A stretch of 64,000 nucleotides of DNA from Sinomonas terrae (GTDB lineage: Bacteria > Actinomycetota > Actinomycetes > Actinomycetales > Micrococcaceae): contig NZ_JAKZBV010000001.1 of the NCBI RefSeq assembly GCF_022539255.1, positions 1,860,001 to 1,924,000 of the forward strand. Reading direction: 5' to 3'. Position numbers and translations under genes: made by a program. Under the pieces are notes generated by a model, which saw nothing but the letters and a program-made list of their open reading frames with translations, made no database searches and was not told the DNA's origin. This document shows positions 34,111 to 42,229 of this stretch, piece after piece (the stretch's first letter is position 1; each line of letters starts with the position of its first letter).

Positions 34111-34139
34111 CGGCATGAGCGACTCGGAATCGCGCTCGA
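34075..34139 (-). pseudogene. inverted scrap of an aldo/keto reductase
   Basis: On the reverse strand a short frame reads ESLMPLLEELGIGLVA and stops at 34075. LLRELGIGLVAYSPLG-like text is the segment that should follow the plus-strand remnant in an aldo/keto reductase, so this looks like the next piece of the same gene flipped over. The match is short and could be chance. Confidence 0.35.
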
Positions 34140-34277
34140 ACAACGTGGTTCCGGCCCCAGACACGGTTGCGAGGGTGTGTCCGGGGCCGGAGTTGGATGG
34201 CCTGAGGGCAGCAAAGATCCGTTTGCCAGTGCGAGTTGCTGTCCCAGACGGGGCATCCGTGAAGGTGGCGGCCAGTG

Positions 34278-34529
34278 CTAGACCTTTGGCCGTCGCCGCA
34301 GCGTGATGCCGTCCGCCTTGTGGAAGATGACACGCCCTCCGGGGTACTCCTGCAGGAGCCAGATCATCGATCCGTCCTGGGTCACGCCGTCTACGGATCC
34401 GCCTGCGATAGGGATGTCCCTTTTGCGGCAGACCTCGAGGTACTCCTGCGGGCGGACCTTGGTCCAATCGGTAACGTGCTCGGGGTGTGAGGGGTGGAGC
34501 GGTCTCTCGGCTCCGACGTCAGAAGCCAT
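34278..34529 (-). CDS. small conserved-looking hypothetical protein
   Basis: 83 residues from ATG 34529, preceded by GAAGGAAGGAACACC, a strong ribosome site. The sequence is compact and hydrophilic with a beta-rich end (DGVTQDGSMIWLLQEYPGGR then VIFHKADGITLRRRPK). No domain or function recognised. It stands alone among gene fragments but its own frame is intact with a good start, so it is probably real. Confidence 0.6.
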   Translation of the reverse strand: MASDVGAERPLHPSHPEHVTDWTKVRPQEYLEVCRKRDIPIAGGSVDGVTQDGSMIWLLQEYPGGRVIFHKADGITLRRRPKV

Positions 34530-34670
34530 GGTGTTCCTTCCTTCTCAGAATGAATCGTTCCGAGTGGGGCTCAGTCCGCTTCCGGTCCACGTCAGCAGTG
34601 AGGGTGGGCATCGCGCCTCCGCCATGCCAGGCCTCCGATGGCTCCGCCTGAGCCCCGAACCTGCCACGGG

Positions 34671-34837
34671 TCATCGCATGAGGCAGGGGCGCTTGCTGTC
34701 GAAGGTCCAGTCGGGGATGAGGTACTGCATCGCGGCCGCGTCGTTTCGCGCGCCGAGCCCTTGGACGAGGTAGAGGTCGTGGGCGGCCTGGAGCCGTTTT
34801 TCGTCGATCGTGACGCCACGCTCACTCCGGCCAGACG
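34671..34837 (-). pseudogene. C-terminal remnant of glucarate dehydratase
   Basis: The reverse strand encodes GVTIDEKRLQAAHDLYLVQG, then AAAMQYLIPDWTFDSKRPCL and a stop at 34671. AMQYLIPGWTFD-KRPC is the characteristic C-terminal ending of enterobacterial-type glucarate dehydratase (GudD, enolase superfamily). The upstream 380 residues are absent. It is a relic of a sugar diacid pathway. Confidence 0.65.
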
Positions 34838-34844
34838 GAGGAGC

Positions 34845-34994
34845 ATGGATTCACGCGAAGAGCTCCGGGATTTTCTGATGTCCCGCCGGTCGAAACTCAG
34901 GCCAGAAGACGTCAACGTCGTCTCCTACGGGCAACGCGCCCGGCGAGTGCCCGGCCTCCGGCGCGACGAGGTCGCTGGCGGAGGGTTTCCTTGA
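34845..34994 (+). pseudogene. N-terminal remnant of an XRE-type helix-turn-helix regulator
   Basis: ATG 34845 has GGAGGAG just upstream and encodes MDSREELRDFLMSRRSKLRP then RRVPGLRRDEVAGG before breaking off at 34994. The opening matches the MmyB-like HTH regulators common in actinobacteria, in which RRVPGLRREEVA leads into the helix-turn-helix. Everything after that is lost. Confidence 0.65.
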
Positions 34995-35043
34995 TCTCGG
35001 AGGACTCCGCCGGGCAGACGCCTGGTCGGACTGAACGAGAGGA

Positions 35044-35241
35044 GTGACCGGAGGGAACAAGGGCATCGGCTTCGCCACCGTGCGTAGGCTTGCCGAGCAG
35101 GGCTTCACCGTCTACCTCGGGGCCCGCGACGAGGCCCCCGGCACGTTGGCAGCCCGGCAGCTGCAGGCTGAGGACCTGGACGTGCGCTGCAAGCGGGGTA
35201 GGGAGTGCGAGATGAGACAGGACTGCACAGAACCTCCATAA
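35044..35241 (+). pseudogene. N-terminal remnant of a short-chain dehydrogenase
   Basis: The frame starts abruptly at VTGGNKGIGFATVRRLAEQG, continues FTVYLGARDEAPG and then loses similarity near 35190. This is the cofactor-binding first beta-alpha-beta unit of an SDR without its initiating residues or catalytic part. Confidence 0.65.
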
Positions 35242-35315
35242 CAGGCAGGGCCTCTCGGGACGATGGACCGCCTCACGCCGCCGGCGGCCGCGCCGGGGCC
35301 GCGGTCCTCGACGGT

Positions 35316-35600
35316 CTAGGCGGTACGGTCGAACGCGGCGTCCAGCTCCGGGTCGACGGTCTGGTTGTTGGGGGCGTGCCGTAGTGGGCCTGGAGGCGTC
35401 GGGCGACCCTCGTCGAAGGTAACGGCGGTGCGGAACTCGGGGACGAGTGCCCTCAGCTTGGCCGTGTCGAAGGCGAGGGGTGGGAGTAGTCGCCGAGGAG
35501 CCCTGGGTCGAGGCGGGCGATTGTCTCGGAGGCGACGTCGACGAACTGCGGGCTCTTCCCGCCTGCTGCCTTGGCGAGCCACCCGTAGATCTGGTTCTAT
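35316..35600 (-). pseudogene. C-terminal remnant of an NAD-dependent epimerase/dehydratase
   Basis: On the reverse strand one frame reads SPQFVDVASETIARLDPG and LLGDYSHPS; after a frameshift near 35475 another reads LAFDTAKLRALVPEFRTAVT and, after further damage, VDPELDAAFDRTA with a stop at 35316. In order these are the C-terminal blocks of extended-SDR sugar epimerases. At least one frameshift and loss of the Rossmann half show it is dead. Confidence 0.6.
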
Positions 35601-35658
35601 GGGGAAGCCCCGATGCAGAGGATCCCCTTGGTCGTTCATCGGTCCGCCTGGTTCGGGG

Positions 35659-35970
35659 TCAGCGGACGAAGGTGCCGCGCTTCCTCGTCCGGCTCAGCAG
35701 GCCCATGCGTTCGAGGTAGCCCCACGCGCGCCGGACGGTGGCAATGGAGAGGTGGAGTTCGTGGGCCATCTCGTTGTCGGCGAGCAGCTTGGTCCCGTGG
35801 GGGATGGTGCCGGATTCGACGGCCTGTCCGAGGCTCTGGGCGAGCTGGTAGTAGAGGGGTTCGGGGCCGTTGCGCTGGATCGGGAGGAGCTGGGAGAAGG
35901 ATGGGGCTGCCCCCGCCCGGTCCCCTTCCGAGGACCAGGCGGGGGAGTCGCTGCCGGCGAGGGCGCTCAT
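35659..35970 (-). CDS. short GntR-type DNA-binding protein, possibly truncated
   Basis: 103 residues: a 30-residue N-terminal linker, then a winged helix-turn-helix (YQLAQSLGQAVESGTIPHGT, NEMAHELHLSIATVRRAWGY, LLSRTRKRGTFVR) and an immediate stop. There is no ligand-binding domain. The ATG overlaps the stop of the isomerase gene (ATGA), so it is the last gene of the operon from 41021. It ends exactly where the fragment zone begins, so the sensor domain may have been lost by deletion; minimal GntR proteins of this size (YtrA-like) also exist. Confidence 0.75.
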   Translation of the reverse strand: MSALAGSDSPAWSSEGDRAGAAPSFSQLLPIQRNGPEPLYYQLAQSLGQAVESGTIPHGTKLLADNEMAHELHLSIATVRRAWGYLERMGLLSRTRKRGTFVR

Positions 35971-36890
35971 CGTCCGGCCGGCGCCTCGGCGAAGCACAGG
36001 CTGTGGACGCCGCAGCCTCCGAGGTAGGCGCGGGTGCGCTGGGCGATGGGCAGGGGAGCGTCTGGCGGAGCCGGGTACATGTCCTGTTCGACGATCGCGA
36101 ACACGTCTACGCCGAGCCGTGCGACGGCCTCGAGGAGGGGCGGCAGCTCGGGGACGCCGAGCGGGGGCTCGGTCATCGCCCCGAGGACCACAGCCTCGCT
36201 GAAGGGCAGGTTCTCGGCCTGGACCTTGGCCATGACCTCGGGATTGACCTGCTTGAGGTGCAGGTAGCCGATCCGGTCCGGGTGCCGCTCGATGACGGCC
36301 AGGTTGTCCCCGCCGCAGTAGGCGACGTGCCCGGTGTCCAGGCACAGGCTTACGAACTCCGGGTCGGTGCTCTCCAGGAGCCGGGTGATGTTCTCCTCGG
36401 TGTCGACGTGGCTGTCGGCGTGCGGGTGGTACTGCAGGCGCACCCCGTACTCTTCGAACATCGCCTTGCCGAGCCGGTCAACGCCGGTGGTCTTGGCCCG
36501 CCACTGCGCCGGGGTGAGCTCGCCTGGCTCGAGGGCGGCGCCGGTGTAGAGGTCGCGCCACATCTCGGGCAGGACGACGACGTGTTGGCCGCCCAGCGCG
36601 GCGGTCAGGGCGGCGACGTCGGTCACCTGGGACCAGACTGCGTCCCACGAGTTCGGCTGGTGGAGCCGCTCGGAGACGCTGCCGGCGGAGAGCCGCAGCC
36701 CTCGGGATTCGAGCTCGTCCCGCAGCTGGAGCGGGTTGGTGGGGAGGTAGCCGTAGGGGCCGAGCTCGATCCACTCGTACCCGGCGGCGGCGGCTTCGTC
36801 GAGGAACCGGGTACCTGGTACCTGCTTGGGGTCATCGGGGAACCAGACGCCCCATGAGTCGGGTGCGGTGCCGACGCGGATGGAAGCCAT
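35967..36890 (-). CDS. sugar-phosphate isomerase/epimerase (IolE/inosose-dehydratase-like TIM barrel)
   Basis: 307 residues. The opening RVGTAPDSWGVWFPDDP is the start typical of IolE-type xylose-isomerase-like proteins; metal-site blocks follow: VRLQYHPHADSHVDTEEN (His), VSLCLDTGHVAYCGGDN (Asp/His), IGYLHLKQVNP (His) and VFAIVEQDMYP (Glu). It would isomerise or dehydrate a keto-polyol such as an inosose. With the Gfo/Idh dehydrogenase upstream this is a standard dehydrogenase-dehydratase pair of inositol-like pathways. Its ATG follows GAAGGAGAAACGC. Confidence 0.88.
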   Translation of the reverse strand: MASIRVGTAPDSWGVWFPDDPKQVPGTRFLDEAAAAGYEWIELGPYGYLPTNPLQLRDELESRGLRLSAGSVSERLHQPNSWDAVWSQVTDVAALTAALGGQHVVVLPEMWRDLYTGAALEPGELTPAQWRAKTTGVDRLGKAMFEEYGVRLQYHPHADSHVDTEENITRLLESTDPEFVSLCLDTGHVAYCGGDNLAVIERHPDRIGYLHLKQVNPEVMAKVQAENLPFSEAVVLGAMTEPPLGVPELPPLLEAVARLGVDVFAIVEQDMYPAPPDAPLPIAQRTRAYLGGCGVHSLCFAEAPAGR

Positions 36891-36917
36891 GCGTTTCTCC
36901 TTCTCTGCGTCGGGGGC

Positions 36918-38093
36918 TCAGGCCGAGGCGGTCTGCGGCTGGGCGGTCTGGTTCTGGGCGGCGTCGAGGGCGGCGCCGACGACGTCCATCATCCGCACGG
37001 CGGTGGCGAAATCGGTGTCCATGGGGCGGTGGTCCCGGACGCAGCGCAGGAACTCCTGGATCTCGGCGACGAAGGCCTCCGCGTACCCGGTGCCGACGCC
37101 TGCGCCGGGCATGGCGGCGACGTCCCCGAAGTAGGGGTGCTCGGGGCCGGTGAAGATCCGGCGGGGCCCGTTGTACGCCGTGGCGGCGACCCCGTTCTGG
37201 AAGAGGTGGAACTCTCCGGCGCTGATCGAGTCGAAGAGCGCGTGGCCGTTGGAGCCGAAGACCTCGACCCCGAGCGAGTTCGGCGTGCCGGAGGCGATGC
37301 GGCTCAGCGAGATCTGGCCGACGGCCCCGCCGTCGAACTCCACGGTGAGGAGGGCGACGTCGTCGTTGGTCACCGGGCCGCGCTCGGCCGTCGTCGCCCC
37401 GCCGTGCCCGATTGCCCCGGCCGCGGGCAGCGGCCGCTCGGAGATGACCGTGCGCAGGGTCGAGTTCAGCACGCGGGAGACGTTCCCGGCGACGAACTGG
37501 GCGGCGTCGATTGCGTGGGCCCCGATGTCCAGCAGCGCCCCGCCGCCGGAGAGGTCCTGGGAGTAACGCCACGACAGGGCCCCGGCGGGGTCGGCGGCGT
37601 AGTCCGCGTTGTACCAAGCGCGCACCGTGTGCACGGTGCCCAGGGCGCCGTCGTGCACGGCTTGGGCGAGCGCGGCCAGGCCCGGCAGGCGGCGGAAGGA
37701 GAAGCCGACGCCGGTCACGGCGGGGGACGCCTCGGCCAGGCCGGCGAGCCACTGCGCCTCTTCGCGGGTGCGTCCGATGGGCTTCTCCGCGAAGAGGTGC
37801 TTGCCCGAGGCGATGACCTTGGGCAGGATCTGGGCGTGCAGGTGGTTCGGCAGGGCGACGCTCACGGCGTCGATCTTCGGGTCGGCGAGCATCGTGTCGA
37901 TGTCGCCGGTGGCGTTGGCGAAGCCATAGCGGTGCGCGACGGACTGGGCGAGGCCGAGGTTGGGGTCGGCGATGGTGTGGAGCTGGACGTCGATGTCGGC
38001 GAAGTCGCGGGCCATCATCGCGTTGCGGTAGCCGAAGGCGTGGGCCTGTCCGGCCATCCCGGCGCCGATGATGCCGATGCGGATCGTGGTCAT
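36918..38093 (-). CDS. Gfo/Idh/MocA-family NAD(P)-dependent oxidoreductase
   Basis: 391 residues. The Rossmann motif GIIGAGMAGQAHA is at the N-terminus, HLFAEKPIG holds the family EKP Lys near residue 100, and ALLDIGAHAIDAAQF supplies the later Asp and His of the catalytic site. Such enzymes oxidise inositols or sugars to ketones or lactones. It is co-operonic with a sugar-phosphate isomerase downstream and the ABC importer upstream. The start is ATG 38093; the longer open frame is a shadow. Confidence 0.9.
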   Translation of the reverse strand: MTTIRIGIIGAGMAGQAHAFGYRNAMMARDFADIDVQLHTIADPNLGLAQSVAHRYGFANATGDIDTMLADPKIDAVSVALPNHLHAQILPKVIASGKHLFAEKPIGRTREEAQWLAGLAEASPAVTGVGFSFRRLPGLAALAQAVHDGALGTVHTVRAWYNADYAADPAGALSWRYSQDLSGGGALLDIGAHAIDAAQFVAGNVSRVLNSTLRTVISERPLPAAGAIGHGGATTAERGPVTNDDVALLTVEFDGGAVGQISLSRIASGTPNSLGVEVFGSNGHALFDSISAGEFHLFQNGVAATAYNGPRRIFTGPEHPYFGDVAAMPGAGVGTGYAEAFVAEIQEFLRCVRDHRPMDTDFATAVRMMDVVGAALDAAQNQTAQPQTASA

Positions 38094-38131
38094 GAAGGTC
38101 TCTCTCTTCTGCTGTTTCTGAAGGGTCAGGG

Positions 38132-38902
38132 TTATCGGCCGACGGTGTGGAGTTCGTGCTGGAGGGCCTCGAGCTCGGCTCCGCCGGACATCTGCTGGGC
38201 GAGGTCGGCGATGGTGATCTGGTCCTTGGTGTAGTCGCCGATGGTGCGCCCCCGCTGGAGGAGCATGAAGCGGTCGCTTACGGGGTAGGCGTGGTTGGGG
38301 TTGTGGGTGATGAAGATGACACCGAGGCCGCGCTCGCGGGCCTGGACGATGTACTTGAGGACGACGCCGGACTGGCGCACCCCGAGCGCGGCGGTGGGCT
38401 CGTCGAGGATCAGGACCCGCGCCCCGAAGTACACGGCCCGGGCGATCGCTACGCACTGGCGCTCGCCGCCGGAGAGGGTCCCGACGGGCTGTTCGGCGTC
38501 GCGGATCGAGATGCCCATCTTGCCGAGCTCCTCGACCACGATCTCCTTGCTCTGGCGGGGGGTGAGGAATCCCTTGCTGGTGGGCTCGGAGCCGAGGAAG
38601 AAGTTGCGCCAGATCGGCATGAGCGGGGCGAGCGCGAGGTCCTGGTAGACGGTGGCGATGCCCCGGTGCAGTGCGTCCCGGGGGGAAGCGAAGCGCGTCT
38701 CCTGGCCGTCGACGAGGAACTTGCCCGTGTCGGGGGCGTGGACCCCGGAGAGGGTCTTGATGAAGGTGGACTTGCCGGCGCCGTTGTCGCCCAGGACCGC
38801 GGTGACCTCGCCGGCCCTGACCTTGCAGGAGACGTCCTGGAGGGCGCGGACGTGGCCGAAGTTCTTGCTGATGTTGCGGACTTCGAGGATGGGGGTGTTC
38901 AT
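38132..38902 (-). CDS. sugar ABC transporter ATP-binding protein (single domain, CUT2-like)
   Basis: 256 residues with a single complete ATPase domain: Walker A LGDNGAGKST, Q-loop in TVYQDLALAPL, signature TLSGGERQ, Walker B ARVLILDEPT and switch His in IFITHNPNHAY. Unlike the duplicated RbsA-type ATPase at 10551, this is the half-size form (FrcA-like), which would work as a homodimer with a single permease. It overlaps the permease stop by four bases. Confidence 0.92.
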   Translation of the reverse strand: MNTPILEVRNISKNFGHVRALQDVSCKVRAGEVTAVLGDNGAGKSTFIKTLSGVHAPDTGKFLVDGQETRFASPRDALHRGIATVYQDLALAPLMPIWRNFFLGSEPTSKGFLTPRQSKEIVVEELGKMGISIRDAEQPVGTLSGGERQCVAIARAVYFGARVLILDEPTAALGVRQSGVVLKYIVQARERGLGVIFITHNPNHAYPVSDRFMLLQRGRTIGDYTKDQITIADLAQQMSGGAELEALQHELHTVGR

Positions 38903-40032
38903 GATCCGACCGCCTGGGACTTCTTCTTGAGGTAGAGGTTGATGAAGACCGCGATCAGGAGGATCGCGCCGAGGAAGAACTTGAACAGCTCGCTCGGGAA
39001 TCCGGCCAGGGGCATGCCCTGCTGGACCATGCCGAAGATGAGGGCGCCGATCGAGGCGCCCAGGGCCGAGCCGGCGCCGCCGGTGAGCAGGCACCCGCCG
39101 ATCACCGCGGCGATGATGTAGTTGAACTCCTGGCCGGGGCCGGTGGTGACGGTCGCGGAGGCGTAGCGGATGACGGTGAGCTGGCCGACGAGCCACGCGG
39201 CGACCGCGGTGCCGATGAACAGGCCGATGCGCACCTTGGCGACGGGGACGCCGACGGCGAGGGCGCCCTGGGCGTTGCCGCCGACGGCGGCGATCCAGTT
39301 CCCGACCTTCGTCCGGGTGAGCAGGACGACGCCGACGGCCGTGAGCACGATCCACCAGATCAGCGAGACCTGGAAGCCGCCGACCGAGGAGCCGAAGAGC
39401 GCCTTGGCGCTGTCGAAGCCGGTGTACGGGGCGAGCCCGGAGACGGTCACCTGGTGCGTGAGGTTGGTCGTGACGGCGTAGTTCAGGCCCCAGAGCATGA
39501 AGAACGTGCCGAGGGTGATGATGAAGCTGGGCAGCTTCGTCCTGTGGACGAGGAAGCCGTTGAAGAACCCGATGGCGACGGCGAACACGAGCGAGGCGGC
39601 GATGCCGAACCAGATGTTCGTGTTCAGCTGGGTCGTGACCAGGGCGGTGACGAGGCCGGTGGAGCCGGTCATGACGCCGGCGGAGAGGTCGAACTCTCCC
39701 CCGATCATGAGCAGGGCGACGGCGACGGCCATGATGCCCAGGGTCGCGGCCGGGTCGAGGAAGTTCCCGATGCCGGCCTGGCTGGCGAACGCGGGGGCGA
39801 TCGCGGAGAAGCCGATGAAGATCACGACCGCCGCGGCGGCCGAGCCGAACTCGGCGGACATGAAGATCCGGCGGACCCGGCCGACGCGGACGAGTCGGTC
39901 GTCCGTGCCGACGCTTGCGGCTGCGGTGGGCGCAGCGGCCTCGGGGGCCGCTGGTCCCGACGGTGCTCCGGGGCCTGCCGCGGTCTTCTTGACGGGAGGG
40001 GTGTCGCTGGGGAGGTTGAGGTGCTGGGCCAT
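38899..40032 (-). CDS. sugar ABC transporter permease (CUT2, FrcC-like)
   Basis: 377 residues with a Pro/Ala-rich cytoplasmic N-terminal 60 residues and about ten hydrophobic segments. MIGGEFDLSAGVMTG and AAVIGGCLLTGGAGSALG are the conserved CUT2 permease loops. ATG 40032 is used; it lies two bases from the stop of the binding-protein gene. A single permease with a single-domain ATPase suggests a homodimeric channel. Confidence 0.92.
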   Translation of the reverse strand: MAQHLNLPSDTPPVKKTAAGPGAPSGPAAPEAAAPTAAASVGTDDRLVRVGRVRRIFMSAEFGSAAAAVVIFIGFSAIAPAFASQAGIGNFLDPAATLGIMAVAVALLMIGGEFDLSAGVMTGSTGLVTALVTTQLNTNIWFGIAASLVFAVAIGFFNGFLVHRTKLPSFIITLGTFFMLWGLNYAVTTNLTHQVTVSGLAPYTGFDSAKALFGSSVGGFQVSLIWWIVLTAVGVVLLTRTKVGNWIAAVGGNAQGALAVGVPVAKVRIGLFIGTAVAAWLVGQLTVIRYASATVTTGPGQEFNYIIAAVIGGCLLTGGAGSALGASIGALIFGMVQQGMPLAGFPSELFKFFLGAILLIAVFINLYLKKKSQAVGS

Positions 40033-40034
40033 GG

Positions 40035-41021
40035 CTATCGCGTTCCCTTGCTGACGAGGTCGGCGACGGTGGAGACGTTGTCCTTGGTGATGAAGGCCGG
40101 TCCGGTCAGGACGGGCAGGCCGCCGCCGACGGTGTTGAGGTTGTCGTGGTGCAGCACGAGGAAGGCGATCGGGAGGTAGCCCTGCAGGTACTGCTGCTGG
40201 TCGACGGTGAAGAGGATGTCGCCGGACTTGATCGAGTTCAGGACGTTGCTGTCGATGTCGAACGAGCCGAGCTTGGCCGTGCTGCCGGCGTCCTTCATGC
40301 CCGCGAGCGTGGCGGAGGCGACGGCGGGGTTGAGGGCGAGCACCGAGTCGAAGGACTTGTCGCCGAGCAGCTTGGACTTGACGGTCGATTCGATGCCCTG
40401 GGGGTTGTTCAGGTCGACCTGGAGCTTCTCGACTTGGCCTCCGAAGGCCTGGGCTGCGCCCTGGCAGCGCTGCTCGAGGCCGATGTTGCCGGCCTCGTGG
40501 ATGATGCACAGGAGCTTCTTGCCGCCCGCGGCTGCGAGCCTCTGACCGGCGGCCTGGCCAGCCACGGTCTCGGTCTGCCCGACGTGCTCGAGCGCGCCGA
40601 GCTTGGCCGAGACGTCGGCGCCGGAGTTGATGCTCACCCAGGGGACGTTCTTCGACGTCACGTCGTGCAGGGCCGAGCTGAGGGCGTCGGGGTTGGCGAG
40701 GGAGACGACCATCCCGTCGGGGCTCTTCGCGAGGGCCGCTTCGATCAGCTGTGCCTGCTGGGCGCCCTCGACGTTGCCGGTGACGGTGACGTTCACGCCG
40801 TACTGGGCGGCGGCGTCCTCCGCTCCCTTCTTCACCACGTTCCAGAAGGAGCCGTCCGGGTCGCCGTGGATGACCATGGCGAAGGAGAGGTTGCGCTTCG
40901 CGCCTGCAGCGGCCTGGTTTCCCCCGGCGTTCTGGGTGGCCTGGCCGCCCGTTCCGCAGGCGCTGAGGGTCAGGGCGATCGCAGCGACGCCTGCGACCGC
41001 GAGGGACTTCCAACTCTTCAT
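40035..41021 (-). CDS. sugar ABC transporter substrate-binding lipoprotein (CUT2)
   Basis: 328 residues with signal peptide and lipobox (ALTLSACGTG, Cys near residue 22). The mature part is a type I periplasmic binding fold (FAMVIHGDPDGSFWNVVKKG, DGMVVSLANPDALSSA, LGSFDIDSNVLNSIKSGD). It should bind a monosaccharide or polyol. First gene of the operon running down to the short GntR. Its promoter (41154 to 41125) contains a LacI-type operator. Confidence 0.92.
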   Translation of the reverse strand: MKSWKSLAVAGVAAIALTLSACGTGGQATQNAGGNQAAAGAKRNLSFAMVIHGDPDGSFWNVVKKGAEDAAAQYGVNVTVTGNVEGAQQAQLIEAALAKSPDGMVVSLANPDALSSALHDVTSKNVPWVSINSGADVSAKLGALEHVGQTETVAGQAAGQRLAAAGGKKLLCIIHEAGNIGLEQRCQGAAQAFGGQVEKLQVDLNNPQGIESTVKSKLLGDKSFDSVLALNPAVASATLAGMKDAGSTAKLGSFDIDSNVLNSIKSGDILFTVDQQQYLQGYLPIAFLVLHHDNLNTVGGGLPVLTGPAFITKDNVSTVADLVSKGTR

Positions 41022-41093
41022 CGAGTGTTCCTCTTTTCGACTGGGCCATCAAGGTGGGCGATGGGGCCAAAGCGGACGCTCCTCCGAAGAGGT

Positions 41094-41109
41094 TCTAGAG
41101 CGCTTCAGA
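41094..41109. promoter_or_regulatory. upstream LacI-type operator TCTAGAGCGCTTCAGA
   Basis: It matches the palindrome TCTAGAGCGCTCTAGA except for two bases in the right arm. It lies 35 bases from the second copy at 41129, a spacing of roughly three to three and a half helical turns, and downstream of the promoter of the importer operon. Confidence 0.65.
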
Positions 41110-41124
41110 TGTGATGGCGGTTAC

Positions 41125-41154
41125 AATGTAGAGCGCTTTAGAATGGTGTGTCAA
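41125..41154 (-). promoter_or_regulatory. promoter of the importer operon with embedded operator
   Basis: On the reverse strand TTGACA (41154-41149) and TACATT (41130-41125) are separated by 18 bases. The operator TAGAGCGCTTTAGA occupies 41129-41142, overlapping the -10 and spacer, so a bound LacI protein would exclude RNA polymerase. The arrangement is repeated almost exactly at 43719-43748. Confidence 0.7.
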
Positions 41155-41208
41155 GACATTGAGGAGGCCCTCGCCGAAGCCGAGGTCCTCGGTCGCTAGG
41201 AGGGCGAG

Positions 41209-42201
41209 TTGAAGGTCACGATGGCTGACGTGGCGCGGGAGGCCGGCGTCTCGCTGGCGCTGGTCTCGCTCGCGTTCCGGGACGCATACGGGGTGAGCAA
41301 GAGCACCCGCGCGCGCATCCTCGCCACCGCGGAAGAGATGGGCTACCAGCCCAACCGTGTCGCGGCCCGGCTCGCGAGCAAGACAGACAGGACGCTGGGC
41401 GTCTTCCTCCTCGACCTGCACAACGAGGTCTTCGCGGACATGTTCGACGGGATGCGTGACGGGGCGCGGGAGAACGGCCGGGAGTTCGTCCTCACCGTGG
41501 GCTCGGTGAACAGCGGCGAGCTCGAGCGGCACGCGCTCGACTCGCTCGTCCGGGCGAGGGTCGACGTCGCAATCGCGGCCGGACTGCTCCTGCCCGACGC
41601 CGAGCTGGCCGGGTACCGGGGACGGCTGCGCCTGGTCAGCGTCGCGCGCGCCGTCCCGGGGTTCGATGCCGTCGTCTCCGACAACGTGCACGGGGCGACC
41701 ATCGCCGTCGAGCACCTCATCTCGCTCGGGCACCGGCGGATCGTACACCTCGCCTCGCCGCCCACAGACGGCTACCTCGGGCGCCGCCAGGGCTACATCC
41801 GTGCGATGGAGAAGGCCGGCCTGGCCCCGCACCTGGTCACCTGCGGCTATTCGCGCACCGAGGCGCTCGAGCTCGCAGGGCCGCTGCTCGACAAGCCGGA
41901 GAGGCCGACGGCGATCTTCACCCACAACGACCAGACGGCGCTCGGCGTGCTGGACGCGGTCCACGCCCGCGGGCTCCGCGTTCCCGAGGACCTCTCCGTG
42001 GTGGGCTATGACAACACCTCCGCGACGAAGCCGCCCGGCATCGACCTCACGACCGTCGACCTGCACCCGTTCGACCTCGGTCGACGGGCCGAGGACCTCG
42101 CTGTGCAGCGTTCGGAGGATCCGTCGGGGGAGCCCGTGGTGGAGACGTTCACGCCCTCGCTCGTGGTCCGCGCCTCGACCGCGGCGCCGCCGGCCCTATG
42201 A
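41209..42201 (+). CDS. LacI-family regulator of the polyol-like module
   Basis: 330 residues with the DNA-binding domain MADVAREAGVSLALVSLAFR and a sensor domain (LGVFLLDLHNEVFADMFDG, AVEHLISLGHRRIVHLASPP, TAIFTHNDQTALGVLDA). TTG 41209 is taken as start because AGGAGGGCGAG precedes it; ATG 41221 is the alternative. It is divergent from the importer operon and convergent with the sugar porter, and is the obvious binder of the three TAGAGCGCTYTAGA sites at 41094, 41129 and 43721. Confidence 0.92.
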   Translation: MKVTMADVAREAGVSLALVSLAFRDAYGVSKSTRARILATAEEMGYQPNRVAARLASKTDRTLGVFLLDLHNEVFADMFDGMRDGARENGREFVLTVGSVNSGELERHALDSLVRARVDVAIAAGLLLPDAELAGYRGRLRLVSVARAVPGFDAVVSDNVHGATIAVEHLISLGHRRIVHLASPPTDGYLGRRQGYIRAMEKAGLAPHLVTCGYSRTEALELAGPLLDKPERPTAIFTHNDQTALGVLDAVHARGLRVPEDLSVVGYDNTSATKPPGIDLTTVDLHPFDLGRRAEDLAVQRSEDPSGEPVVETFTPSLVVRASTAAPPAL

Positions 42202-42215
42202 CAGGGCCGGCGGCG
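42185..42215. terminator. bidirectional hairpin between lacI and the sugar porter
   Basis: CGCCGCCGGCCCT (42185-42197) pairs perfectly with 42203-42215 over 13 bp. The 5-base loop contains the LacI stop codon (42199-42201). The sugar porter stop is 15 bases beyond the right arm, so one structure probably serves both convergent genes. Confidence 0.75.
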
Positions 42216-42229
42216 GCGAGCCGATGCGC

